NCBI RefSeq assembly: GCF_000524195.1
Contig: NW_020170383.1
Location: 180,732-244,731 of the forward strand
Length of the DNA: 64,000 nucleotides
Source: Echinococcus granulosus
Lineage: Eukaryota > Platyhelminthes > Cestoda > Cyclophyllidea > Taeniidae
Direction: 5' to 3'
The notes beneath the pieces were generated by a model. That model was not told the origin of the DNA. It ran no database searches and was given only the letters and a program-made list of their open reading frames with translations. Numbering within the stretch: position 1 is the first letter of the stretch; the number at the start of each line of letters is the position of its first letter. Positions 1 through 10,791 of the stretch are shown piece after piece. A program made the translations under genes and the position numbers.

Positions 1-925
1 CGTACCGTCTAGATAGCGGTAAATAGCCAACCAGGCCTTTAGACAACTGCATACCTCCTATCACTAGACCTTACGGCGCCCTCCGTGGCCGCTTGTCTGT
101 CTCGGCCTTAACAGGTCTTTCAGCCGCAGGACAGGATCAAAGGTGATGAATCGGTGCTCCAGTGGGTAACCCTACCCATGTGTGATACTGCATGCTCCTC
201 AAATATCCCGTACTCTCTGCAAGGCATGCTTAACCGGGAATGATTGTTTAAGGAAGCTACTAAAAATCAGACCTGGTTTTTGGGAGAACAAATTGTGTAG
301 TAGCACATATGGAAGCTACGTGAGGAAGCGGATATCCTGTTCTCTGGCGACAATATGGGTCAAGTTGAGACTCAGTCGCGCTCCATCAGTAGTCGCTGAG
401 TGGAACTTGAAAGTGTCTGTCAAAAGTCAACTCTTTGATAGTGAACTTCTGCAGACACCCAGCCGTAGCATATTATTAATCTTTCTGTAATGCATAGGTT
501 TGTTATCCGACCAACGAAATCATTTTGATCAGGTTTGCCTACCACTACCAACAATGCACCTCCCTACCCTTCACCCTCCCAGTTCGTGGATCCAAGGTAG
601 TAATGAATCCTTCAGAGATTGAAGATCCACCTACGAATTAATGAATACAATTAAATAAACTTGTATCACAGTGAGGTTGTTGATTTTGCCTAGTTTAATT
701 CACCACATCTCTTCCCCTAGTATAAGGGAATTCTGCATTTCCTGCCCACCTGCCTGTCGGAGTTATTTTTGTCTCTTCAATCCCGGGATATTTACTGTTC
801 TTGCAAGGGTATGGCAAGTCGTCTTTTTTTGGCGGGAGGCCAACCACAGCCACCGTTGAATTATTTTTATAACTCTTGGGCCAATTCAGGAAGCTCCTAT
901 CAAACTCCTCTTTTTTTAACTGCAG
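1..925. other. Probable TRMT61A intron sequence, no recognisable exon
   Basis: This stretch precedes a strong splice acceptor at 924-925. I looked for the upstream TRMT61A blocks (SAM-binding GxGSGS, the beta-domain) and found none. The short open frames at 182-490 and 671-961 lack splice context or recognisable protein. It is most likely intron. Confidence 0.5.
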
Positions 926-3900
926 GAGCACGGGCTTAAGGATGTGGTGAGCGTGGAGCATCGTGACGTTCTCTCAGACGGCTTCCCCGAAGCTGGTTCC
1001 CAACACAATCCAGAGGGTTGTCATGCCATCATGATTGATTTGCCTGAACCATGGGTTGTGATTCCAACGATCGCCAAGTGCTTTGCTTTATCCGGTAGGT
1101 CACGTTACTCATCCCCTCCTTCCAATCTTGGTTCGGCTTAATCTCTCCGCACGTCATTCTGGCAATCACACCCTTCTGGTGTGTTGCTGATGTGTCTACT
1201 GGTGCCCTATTTAGTAGCGTTTGTGTTCGATTTCAGGTGGTCGGGTGTGTGTATTCTCGCCGTGTATAGAACAAGTGCAGAAGACCTGTGAAAATCTACG
1301 ATCCGCTGGCTTTTTGGATGTTGAAGTGATTGAATGCATTTCAAGAAACTACGATCCTGTCCATACCGTTTTGAATGTGCCCAATTTGGGTAAGACTGTC
1401 ACCTCATTCATCCTCAATTTTAAATGATACAGTAAACGTTTAGCTCCTCCCGAAGACGTTATAAGTTGTGTGAGTTTGGATCCAGCTTTCTTGGTAGTAC
1501 GTAGGAGGCTCCGAGGGAGTAACAGTATCACATATTCCCCTATTCATTTGGAATCTATCGCTTGAGGCTGAAAAAAAAAATTTTTTGGATACGAATTTTC
1601 CATACTTGTCACTTCTTGTGGAATTGACTGTCTTAAAGCAGCATTCACTTCCTTATTCGTGGTGTGGTCCTGAGTTAATAGCTTTCAGTAGCTCTTTAGT
1701 ACCACTCAGATAAGCGTCTAGATTACTCTCAGATCTCTGCAGCATGAAAATGTACCTTTATTGTAGGAATTTTGTAAGGAGTTCCTTTTGCGGCCTGTAT
1801 GAAGCCGTTCTGTAACCAGTCACGTTGTAGTACTAGTTTTTCTCCGTTGAACCACCACAAATTTGGCCACTCCCAACCGATGTCCATTCTATCAGGTGAC
1901 CGAAGAAGTGCCGTAACATCTTTTCGTGACCTGTAGGAACTCCCAAAATTCATGTGATTGGTTGTATGTATGGTTTATAAAGCATAATCAGTCTATCGGC
2001 ACTTTTCATTGTCATACTGTCAGTTGAATGGGTCTGATTTGGGACTTGGAATTGGATTCCAAATCTACAAGATCTCGTTACATTTTCCGTATAGCAGTTG
2101 AAAAAGGTGTGGTGGTAAAACGCATCGTCCAAAACTTGTGTTAACGCGATTTTAGGTGGTGAAACATGCAAAGGCGGGTGCTTTACTTTCGTTATGAGGT
2201 GAGAGTTGCGTGTCACCAACTTGGTTATGCATGGTTGACGTGTGGTGGGCAGTGGACGTGATTTTCCACTTTAAACGTCTTGCTGGAGATTAAACGAATA
2301 TGACTGAGGCTTACTGAGTGTGTGTAAGAGCAAACTACTCCAGGATCAGCCATGAATAGTGAATCAAGAGAGGGTCCTACTCTTACGGGGCAACTCCAGA
2401 CCTCATACCCCACAAGTGGTACTTTAAAATGGGAGGTATTGGCTCATTCTTGAAATTTCCTCAATATTTTTTGGCATTAGGCGGTTGGATGCGAAATGAG
2501 AGGGTTAGAAAGCACAACCAAGACAGGAGTAGACCGTTTCAGAAATGTGGACTTCACAAGCCTTTGCCTCGCTTAGAAGGAGTCAGAGATTGTAATTGGT
2601 GGTCTTTTCAACGAAAAAGGATATTTTCTTATCACTTATAGCATAAGTGGCATGAAGAGAGAACTCGATGTCACTGGCGCGGAAGGTGATTGGCAGGCGA
2701 TGGAAAAGGCGAGAACAATGCTATATGCAAATGACGGAAACGTCTTCCTGCTCTAGAATTGCTGCTACTTTAATGCTTCCATATTTCTGCTTTCAATCAT
2801 CAAAGGTTAACTTAGGCCATGTGGGAAAACGTATGTGACTTTGCAGTGGTATATGCCATTTTCAATTCTATCACATGCAACAGTTTTTACTTTCTGTCTC
2901 CAAAATCGGTTTAACGCAAGAATTTTCATCTAGTACTTTACTCCACAACACTATGTTCTGTTCAAACCTCTGTAACCGTTTCTACCTCACCAACTCAAGG
3001 TCTGAAGATCATTCAATTTAGGCAGGTGCTAGTCAAACGCAAACATAAATTTTCAGTCAGCCCTCTTTTACTTCCACCTTGAATAAATTACGTTGACCTT
3101 CATACACAACAGGCAGTTGCGAACTGATCGCTCGGTTTATTTGGTTATTCCCAGGTCAGGATAATGCCACGGACCTGTTCAATGGCACCTACACGTACAA
3201 AAAGGCACAAGTAGCCGAGGCTCCTGGGACCGACAGCGGGGCAGACAAGAGACTAGCGCGTCGAAACGAGCCGCACCTCTTTCCTCCGCTCAGTAACTAC
3301 CTCACCCTGAATGAGAACCCCAAGGGCAATGGTCAGGGATATCGTCAGTACGGTTACTGGGCTGCCTTGCCTAGGGTAACCTTTTTCACTACCTTTTGTC
3401 TATGTGGATGCGTAAAGTGAAGAGAGTGCAGCGTTTTTTTGTTACCTGTGACAATTACAATACCCGATGGCTGTAGTAACTATTCCATTCGTTGTCACAT
3501 GGTTACCGTTGGCAGCCACACATTGGCATGGCTGGTTGATGTTAAAGCCATAAAAAGGGTGAAAATTAGCATCGTTGCCTATTTTAGGCTTTTTATGTAA
3601 CACAAAAGAGGGTGTACGTTACCCTTAGAGGTAAAAACAATCCCACCACAATTCAGATGTTTTCCTATTTAACTTTGACAGCATTCACCATTAGGTTGTT
3701 TTGACAGACTTGAATGTCACTCAAAAACGGGGGAAAAAACGTTGTCATCCTCAAGCTTGAGACATCCCAAATCGCCTTGACTGCTTTAAACTCGATCAGT
3801 CTGTTTGAGGCACGATTTAACGCTGTCATTTGAGTGGCAGGTAGATTTAAAGTGTTACGGAGCAATTTGAACCAAATTGGCGTGGTAAGAAATCTGAGTA

Positions 3901-4525
3901 TATGTGAATGGATTTCTCTGGATGAAGTAGGGCGGTTTCACTTCTTCAGTTGCTTTCCTTTCACGGAATGAAGTTGAATCGCATTAATTTCTCATCCTGG
4001 AGCTATATGTTTTCACCTGTGCTGCAATCTGGCGGCCAGTGTTGAAGGCACGAAGCTCTGGGTTGTCGTAACGGCGATAAAGGAGTAGACGGAGTCGTTT
4101 TGAAGCCTGAATATGCGTTACATCAAGGCATGTGGTGGTCCAGTCTTGTAGTTAATCAAAATTGTCGAATAGGTAGGTGAATGGTTATAGTTCAGGGCGT
4201 TAATCATTCACTTCGACTTCGACTAATTAAGAAACAAATTATTGTGGACGAGATGGTTGAATTTGCATGTTTTGCCCCTCGCTTGGCGCATTTGTCAGGT
4301 CCTTTGTTACCTTTCAAGTCGTGCTGTACAAAAATCAGCCCTTTCGTCCGCATTCGAGAAAAAGTTGAATCCCACCGATGCTTACTGATCGTAGTAATTC
4401 GTTCTTTTCAGCAAAAAGACACGGGTCACACTGGCTACTTGACCTTCGCTTCAAGTATACCCATGACGACGTCCGTAAACAATCCATCTTGCGATGTTGA
4501 CAATCAAGGTGACGCGGTGGAGTAG
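926..4525 (+). CDS. TRMT61A: tRNA (adenine-58-N1)-methyltransferase catalytic subunit, C-terminal part (5' truncated)
   Basis: Together with TRMT6 this SAM-dependent enzyme methylates N1 of adenine 58 in the tRNA T-loop. Exons are 926-1094, 1237-1389, 3155-3375 and 4412-4525, with AG acceptors and GT donors at every internal boundary and matching phases (1, 1, 0). They give about 218 residues ending in TAG. Diagnostic blocks are IDLPEPW (family DLPxPW, after strand 4 of the methyltransferase fold), GGRVCVFSPCIEQVQKTC in exon 2 (family GGRxCxFSPCIEQVQ), the VPNLG that follows it, and the closing GHTGYLTFA in the last exon. The SAM-binding GxGSGS region and the N-terminal beta domain are not visible, so earlier exons lie left of the window; the first exon starts after a good acceptor (tttttttaactgcag). 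Exon 3 encodes a hydrophilic linker between VPNLG and GHTGYL. Family identity is strong; the exon 3 junctions are well supported by phase. Confidence 0.93.
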
Positions 4526-6068
4526 AGGGGCGTCCAATGTGCCCTTAGATGCTTGTCAATCATCTTGTAAAATTTCACCCACTAAAGACTTTCTGATGCC
4601 TTTGGATTGGCTCAGTTTTATTTCTCACTTCTTTGGGCTGGATGGTACTTGAGGCCTAGACTTAATTTATATTTCTAAATTATAGCTTATTAGGATCATG
4701 CATGTAGGCACCCACATTCTCCCTGTCAAGAGGATAAGTATGAACTAGCCTGGAGGTCATTTAAGACCCCCTTTTTCACCTCCCCATTGTCTTGTACTAG
4801 TTGACATGCTATGACAAAATACAGCATATTTGGTTATACCTTTCTGTTTTGTTTTTTTTTTTGATCAGGTAACTGTGGACTTGTCGCACTTACCTCTTCA
4901 AAACGCCTTGCTAACACCTTGCTCTCCTCTTCGGTGATGTGGCATTGCATGGCCTGAGAGCATGCATTGGCTGATTGGCTTCAGGTCTAACCTAGCTAAC
5001 CAGCGCCGATGCAAATGCAAATGCAGTGGTGAGCATGGGTTGTGTATGCTTTTGAAATGGTTCAATCCATCCTAAAAGATGTCGCCGACCACTACGAAGA
5101 AAGTGGCGTGCATATATCAACCGAGGTAGGGCCGTTTTAGTTGAAAAAGTCTCCCCACCTTCTATCACGTCGAATTCAACCGTTGGAGGTCTTTTTCGGC
5201 GTTTACGATTGCTGTGGTGAACTAGGAGGAAGTTGAACTCATCAGGAGCTGGAACTTTTAGTGTGCGGAGGCTCGCAAGTCGTGTTTTCGTGATTCCATG
5301 CGAAATGGGGTATTCTAGCGCCTGAGGCACTTCTGAAGACGTCAAGGCATTCAGGATCCTCCTTCTGAGGCGATCGAGGCCATAATGTGACGAATTGAGC
5401 AATCCAGTCGAAATGCTTTTCAGTGACACAACGCGAGGCGGCTGTTCGTCCGCGTCCTCGCTGAAAGAAATTACGAAAATTTTTCATAAACCGCTAACTG
5501 ATTCGACTCGCACATTTCGGGTTAGTTTAGGTCTCCGCTAGGGCAAAAAAAGTATGGAGATCACGAAATGACTTGTATTTTCAAGGCGAATTTTCGGGCA
5601 CAAAAGAAGGAGGGATTTTTTATCCCGTCTCTTTAATTTCCAATCTCATCACAAAAACGGAGGAGGAAAAGGCGTGCCTAAAACCTTTTACCCCTTAATT
5701 ATAAGTTGAGGTTGATGAACTGCTCCCAAAGCAAGCCGCATTTTGAGCGGTTCTAGGTCTCCGAATGTTTTTCGCGTGCGGTAGTCTTTTGCGTCATCAC
5801 CCAGTCGAACCTTTTTTGTCGCGTTCGGTATCATAGACCACGACTGAGTGAGTGAATAAAGCCTGAAAATATAGGCGGACTGGTCGAAACAAGTCCGTCT
5901 CATGTAGCCGCTTACAATGTCAAAGTGTTGCTTTTCTGGAGCGTCTATATTTGATACCAATCAGGGCGACCTTCTCCAACAATTTTTAGGACCAAATATG
6001 CTACTAGTTACAATATAAGTAGACTAACATCTATCCAAGGTAGTTATTTCATTACCCTTTTAGTTCAA
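4526..6068. other. Intergenic spacer between TRMT61A and the SDR gene
   Basis: This holds the TRMT61A 3' UTR and the 5' flank of the SDR gene. Two minus-strand open frames (about 4992-5429 and 5688-5960) show no recognisable domain, no convincing splice sites and no partner exons, so I do not call them genes. A pyrimidine-rich splice-acceptor-like site ends at 6063, directly before the SDR start. Confidence 0.5.
6062..6063 (+). promoter_or_regulatory. Splice-acceptor-like AG 5 nt upstream of SDR ATG (possible trans-splice site)
   Basis: The sequence attacccttttag ends at 6063, five bases before the ATG at 6069. A pyrimidine-rich tract plus TAG so close to a start codon fits either the end of a 5' UTR intron or a spliced-leader acceptor, which flatworms use. 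Confidence 0.45.
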
Positions 6069-9000
6069 ATGTCACCATTGCAAAAGATTTTATTGGTACT
6101 CCTCGTGGCTGTTGCGTACCGTTCGACACGCCAGTACTTAGCAGGCTGTGTCTGCTCTCTAGAGGGACGTCTAGAGGATCGTGTGGCTCTCATCTTGGCC
6201 GCGGACACGGATATTGGCATCGCGACAGTTCGTGGGTTGGCTAGACGCGGCGCCCGTGTTGTCATGGCCTGCCAGGTTGTAGAAATCTGCAACACCGCGC
6301 GGCAGCAACTCATCAGTGAATTTGCCCACATCAAAGCGGGCAGTAGTTCGCCTGAAAAAATCGCCGAATCGAAATTGCGAGAAGATACGATCAGAAGTGT
6401 GTCCTCCATTAAGGCTGATCAGGTGGGTCAGTGTGAGCATGGCTAAAAGTGACTTGATTTCGTTTTTTTTTTCAAAATCTAACAAAAGTAATGCGAACCA
6501 TCGTAGTTCGCGCACACAAAGGTTGTGCGTAGTACTAAAAAAGAAGACTCTAGGACTGGAACCCATACACGGCATCGCCTTTGTAGGGAACACTTGAAGC
6601 ACCAGCGTCACATATACGTGACGACTTATTTTTCATACTCAAGCTTACAAGCATTGGAAGCAGTTGGTGTATCCTGGTAGAATAATAAAATATCTGGACT
6701 GTGTTAGTCGGTTCCAGTAGTGGAACCAGTCCATGACGCTTCAAGCTTGCTAAACCGCGGTTGTGGTGGATACAACGATGCAGCCAACACTTTTGAGAGA
6801 TTCATCTATTATTTCGACAAAGTACAACGCCAGACTTGAACCCAAAACCGTGATCAATCAACCTGACAAATGAACAGAGAAACTTCGGTTTGTTCTGCTG
6901 GTGACACCATCACGCACGCAGTCACACAATGATTAGGGGGCGTGATAAAGTTGGGTCACAGCAAGAGCATTCCTGGTACAGACAGGATCCATGTATATCA
7001 TGAATCGTTCTTTTAAGCTAAACAAACGCATAAATCCTTTTCTTTTTACTCTCAAAGTATTTACTTCGAAGGCAATTTTTGTTTGAAAGGTATACGTTAT
7101 TTTTAGGTGCCATCTCTCCGCTGAAGTATTTAAGTTTGGTCAACTTTATCGAAATAATCACCCCTCATGACGATGGCATTCCATGCTGTCAAAGTCATGT
7201 TATTAAATTGTGTGCTCAGTAGAGGTGTTTTGACAATTGATGTGTGCCTTATGCCTACATAGACATGTAATTCATCAACTCGGTGATTTTCTGTATTTGA
7301 GTTTTGGACTATCTCTGGCACCCCGAGTCTTCCGGATGTACAGAAGAGCTAAGACCGAGTTTTTAGTGCCCGTATAATCAAAGTAATGAGTTCACCAAAC
7401 AATTAAGATACTACGCAGCCCCTCTCTTCATTTGAGTGTGGTCCTCCGTGCTCTTCTGGGTCAACCTCCAGCGTCGGCCATCACAGTGTGGTCGGTGATG
7501 TAAGATAAGCACCCACGAAGCAACCGCGCTAGTCATCGAATTTGCGTACAACTGAGAGGATAACTGACCGTAGAGACACTGATGCCTCTTGGCAATTTTA
7601 CTGGAACTGGAGCTTCATCTTGTTTGGAAACTGTATTTGAGGGATGAAGGAATGTGTTCATTGACTCTTGTGTCCACCACCATTCTTGAGAACACCGACC
7701 TAAAGCCAGTTTGTTCTCACCTTGATACTGCCCATCCATGTCTAGGCGGGTTCTTACAGCTAGTAAAGGGGTGCAGGAGGTACCACGTGTTCACTTCATT
7801 GGCATCTTCAAACAGGTACCGTAGGCAACTCCCTAACGAACTTATCCAAATGGCCCGTTGCTAGTGTTGCTGCAGAACACGAGACTGGAGTAGTCGGTGA
7901 CGGTAGACGCCATTTTCAGTCCTTCTGTTAAGCGTCGTCATTGACTCTCTCATGTTAATTTTTAGCATCGAGTAGTAGAAATCGGAGCAGTTGTCTTTAA
8001 CTGCCACCAATGCAATGTCCTGAGTCTCTCCTGAAGTCGAAATGGAGAGTTGAAATTAACCGCGATTTTCAACACCCATAAGTACATATAAAACGTGAGG
8101 CAGCTCACCGATGTCCCGTGCCACCTTTATTTCATCTCCTCATTTTATGTCCAATTTACTAACGTCTAGCCATTTGGCAGTGTGGAGATTGTAAATCTTT
8201 ATATTTACTATTCCCAGACAGTCTTGATTCACTAAGTCCTGATTTTGCCCCATTGTTAAATAAATTTTTTTTGGGATTTGGCGTGGCTTTAATAACCTTC
8301 GCAGACTTAGCTATCCACAATTAATGTGTCAATGGGGGATTTTCACCTTAGCAATCAGTTAAATGTCGAAAGATTTGACGTCTGAGTGATCTTTTACGAT
8401 GTCATCAGGCATGTGGTCATAAAAACTTTGATGCAACTCATGGAGTGAGTGGCAATGCATAAGGGATTGCGCCACCGGTATTTGATGGTTTATTGACACC
8501 AAACCCTGCATGACTAAAATTCCTATTATATTTAATAATCTAAAGGCCATTTTCTCGGGTACTTCTTTTTTCTAACTTCAACAGCTCTACGTCAGGAGTC
8601 TCCACATCTCTTCGGCCGCCGCAATCAAAAAATTCTGTGAATCCTTCATCGCTGAATTCAAGCAGCTCAACATCCTCATCGTGAATGCAGTCTACCTTTC
8701 TGCAAAACCCGAACGCACTGTGGAGGGCTTCGAGCGCAATATGGGGCTGAATTACGTGGCAAGTTTCCTACTCACCCAACACCTCTTGCCCCTGCTGGAG
8801 CAGTCAGCTAAGGTAGACGCCATCTCGCGTGTAGTCTTTGTCTCCTCCCGACTGCACAAGTACGGCGAGTTGCCGACGACCTTGCCTACCACACGAATCG
8901 ACGCCAAGGACTTTTCTTGGTGGAAGGCCTACTCGTCTAGCCACCTGGCACTCATAACTTATGCTAACTATTTGAATACGCGGGTGGATCCCTCCAAAAC

Positions 9001-9548
9001 ACGCATTGTCAGCGTCCATCCGGGGTTTGAAAATAGACACTTCAGTAGCATCCTTCCTGAGGTAAGTGGAAGTCCTCATGCCTTTCTATCTGACAAAATT
9101 TAATCCCGTACACCCATATGGCAGGCAGTGGTTTTCGTCAAACAAATAGGCAACTTTTAATTTCTCGCTCTTTCATAAATAGTCTCTACGGCGATGCAAA
9201 AGAAATTAAAGAGGCTAAAATGATTTTTAGCCTAGTACAACAAGAGGTCGAAGCAAAAATTGACGAGAGAGGTAACTGTGTGGTCTTTGAGTTTGATTTT
9301 CTTTTCAGCCATTCGCCTACTTGATGACAATGGTGGGCAAATCCGCCTGGCAAGCCGCTCAATCCACAATTTTTGTGACTTTGATGAGGCCCGGTGAGCC
9401 TGGAGTCTACTTCGAGGACTGTGTGTCTGCTTCGCCCCATCCCGAGTCCTTCAACACGGATGCAGCTAAGCAGATGATTAAGTTGACGAGGAGTAAACTT
9501 AAAGCCTACCTTCCTCAAGCCATTCCAAAGTCTACCAAAGGTGCTTGA
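6069..9548 (+). CDS. Retinol-dehydrogenase-like short-chain dehydrogenase/reductase (SDR), probably catalytically dead
   Basis: Three exons (6069-6422, 8585-9061, 9309-9548; all phase 0, GT-AG) encode 356 residues, close to the 315-340 usual for RDH11-14. Residues 1-30 contain a hydrophobic stretch that fits the N-terminal membrane anchor of microsomal RDHs. The fold is recognisable: GLARRGARVVMAC (56-68), the GLNYVASFLLTQHLLPLL block (172-189), VFVSS (202-206) and VHPGF (262-266). Key residues differ from the family. The NADP-binding TGxxxGIG is AADTDIG (44-50), the adenine-contacting D of the LDL motif is lost (SLHIS), NNAG is VNAV (151-154), and the catalytic YxxxK reads Y234-SSS-H238. The serine and tyrosine remain. 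In active members these glycines and the lysine are essential, so I infer a pseudoenzyme or strongly changed activity. The frame is open across all exons, so this is not a decayed pseudogene. The ATG at 6069 is the only one that keeps the anchor. Confidence 0.85.
6607..6622. repeat. Palindromic motif copy (GTCACATATACGTGAC)
   Basis: This near-perfect 16-base inverted repeat follows accagc, the same six bases that precede the copy at 18469. It lies in intron 1 of the SDR gene. Confidence 0.6.
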
Positions 9549-9908
9549 ACCCCCTATCCCGCCGCTGTACTACCGCAGTGATCGCACTAAGTATTCTTTG
9601 TGTTTTGTACCCTGTAACGCCACCTTGCCTTCTCTCTCTATCTTCGTGCTTTCAGATTCGTGCGTCTTTTTTTTTGAACTCATAAATGCCGTCATGCTAT
9701 TTTACAATATGTCCACTGATGCAACACAATGTATCTCTGTGATTAGCATGGAATACGAAACCCACCCCCCAGTCCTCCCCAAAATCGGCCCGAGATGCAC
9801 CAGTCTAGACGCTGCCTTACATCGGATGTGGCAGGCCGCCATAACACCCAGGTGGTGGTTGAGGCCTCCTTCAGAGTGAAGAGTCTGTGTAGACAAGCGT
9901 GGTTCTTT

Positions 9909-9914
9909 AATAAA
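9909..9914 (+). terminator. Polyadenylation signal AATAAA downstream of the SDR gene
   Basis: AATAAA lies about 360 bases after the SDR stop codon on the same strand, a normal 3' UTR length. Cleavage-site position is not shown. Confidence 0.5.
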
Positions 9915-10791
9915 CTTTGTTTTGTCGTGGCGAATCACCTCATCCATTGATTTAAAATCATGACTTTTTTTTACAAATGTGGAGCCAAGGCATCACCAAG
10001 TCATGGACCTTTTTACTTGATCACAGAGGTGGGTAATCATTTGTCATTCTTGATTACAACAAAGGTCCAGGTTGATTGACAACCTCAAGGCGGTGATCTC
10101 ATCAGAAACCTGTCTACAGGTCTAGCCGAAATCCATTTGCAGACCTTTGCAACCACAAACGTAGGCGTCTACTGTCAAAAATGCCAGTGAATAAAGTGTT
10201 CAGCGGTTGTGAAGTAATGACAACTGCACCTTAGGCAACATCTATAATGTAAAGGATGGAAGAAAAATGTTTCATAGAACCGGTTGTAGCGCCCCGACGC
10301 CTTCCTGTCGACGAAAGAAGACGCATTACTCGGAAGGGCATGGCCCGGAGGCCACACCGGCTGGCGGAGGTGCAATGGCGGAACCCTCCACTGACCCGTT
10401 AGCAAAACTGACCATGAAATCAACAACCTAGGTACAACATCAGCCTTTTTGGCTTTTCTAAATGTGGAATCAATTTTTCATTGGCTTATTCTGCGGACAT
10501 TCCTTCAAAACCCCCATATAATGGAAAAAATGAAGAAGGTGTTTCGCATATCCTCAAATAAAACTCTGGATAAGACCTAAATTCTTGTTATCTTGAAAAT
10601 AATTGTTATCTGATGACTTTCTCTTGGCAAGCGATGTCGTCAATGCACGACATAAAGATGAAAAAAGAGGGAAAATATAAAAAGAACTGGGAGAAGTGCC
10701 AGCAAATGAACGAGGAGAAATAAGGGGGGCGGAGGGGTGGGGGAAAATAAGGGAACAGATAATCTACTCAGGTATCTGAGAGCCCCCTTTG
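9915..10791. other. Convergent 3' spacer between SDR and first flippase gene
   Basis: The two flanking genes point toward each other here. The sequence includes low-complexity purine-rich DNA (about 10660-10750) and no open frame with recognisable product. I see no canonical AATAAA on the minus strand within this spacer for the flippase gene. Confidence 0.4.

Noticed and set aside
4992..5429. Minus-strand 145-codon open frame upstream of the SDR gene
   Set aside because: No recognisable domain, no splice partners, and overlapping open frames in the same region; most likely chance.
5688..5960. Minus-strand 90-codon open frame
   Set aside because: Protein-like in places but no family resemblance and no start or splice context; possibly a repeat fragment.
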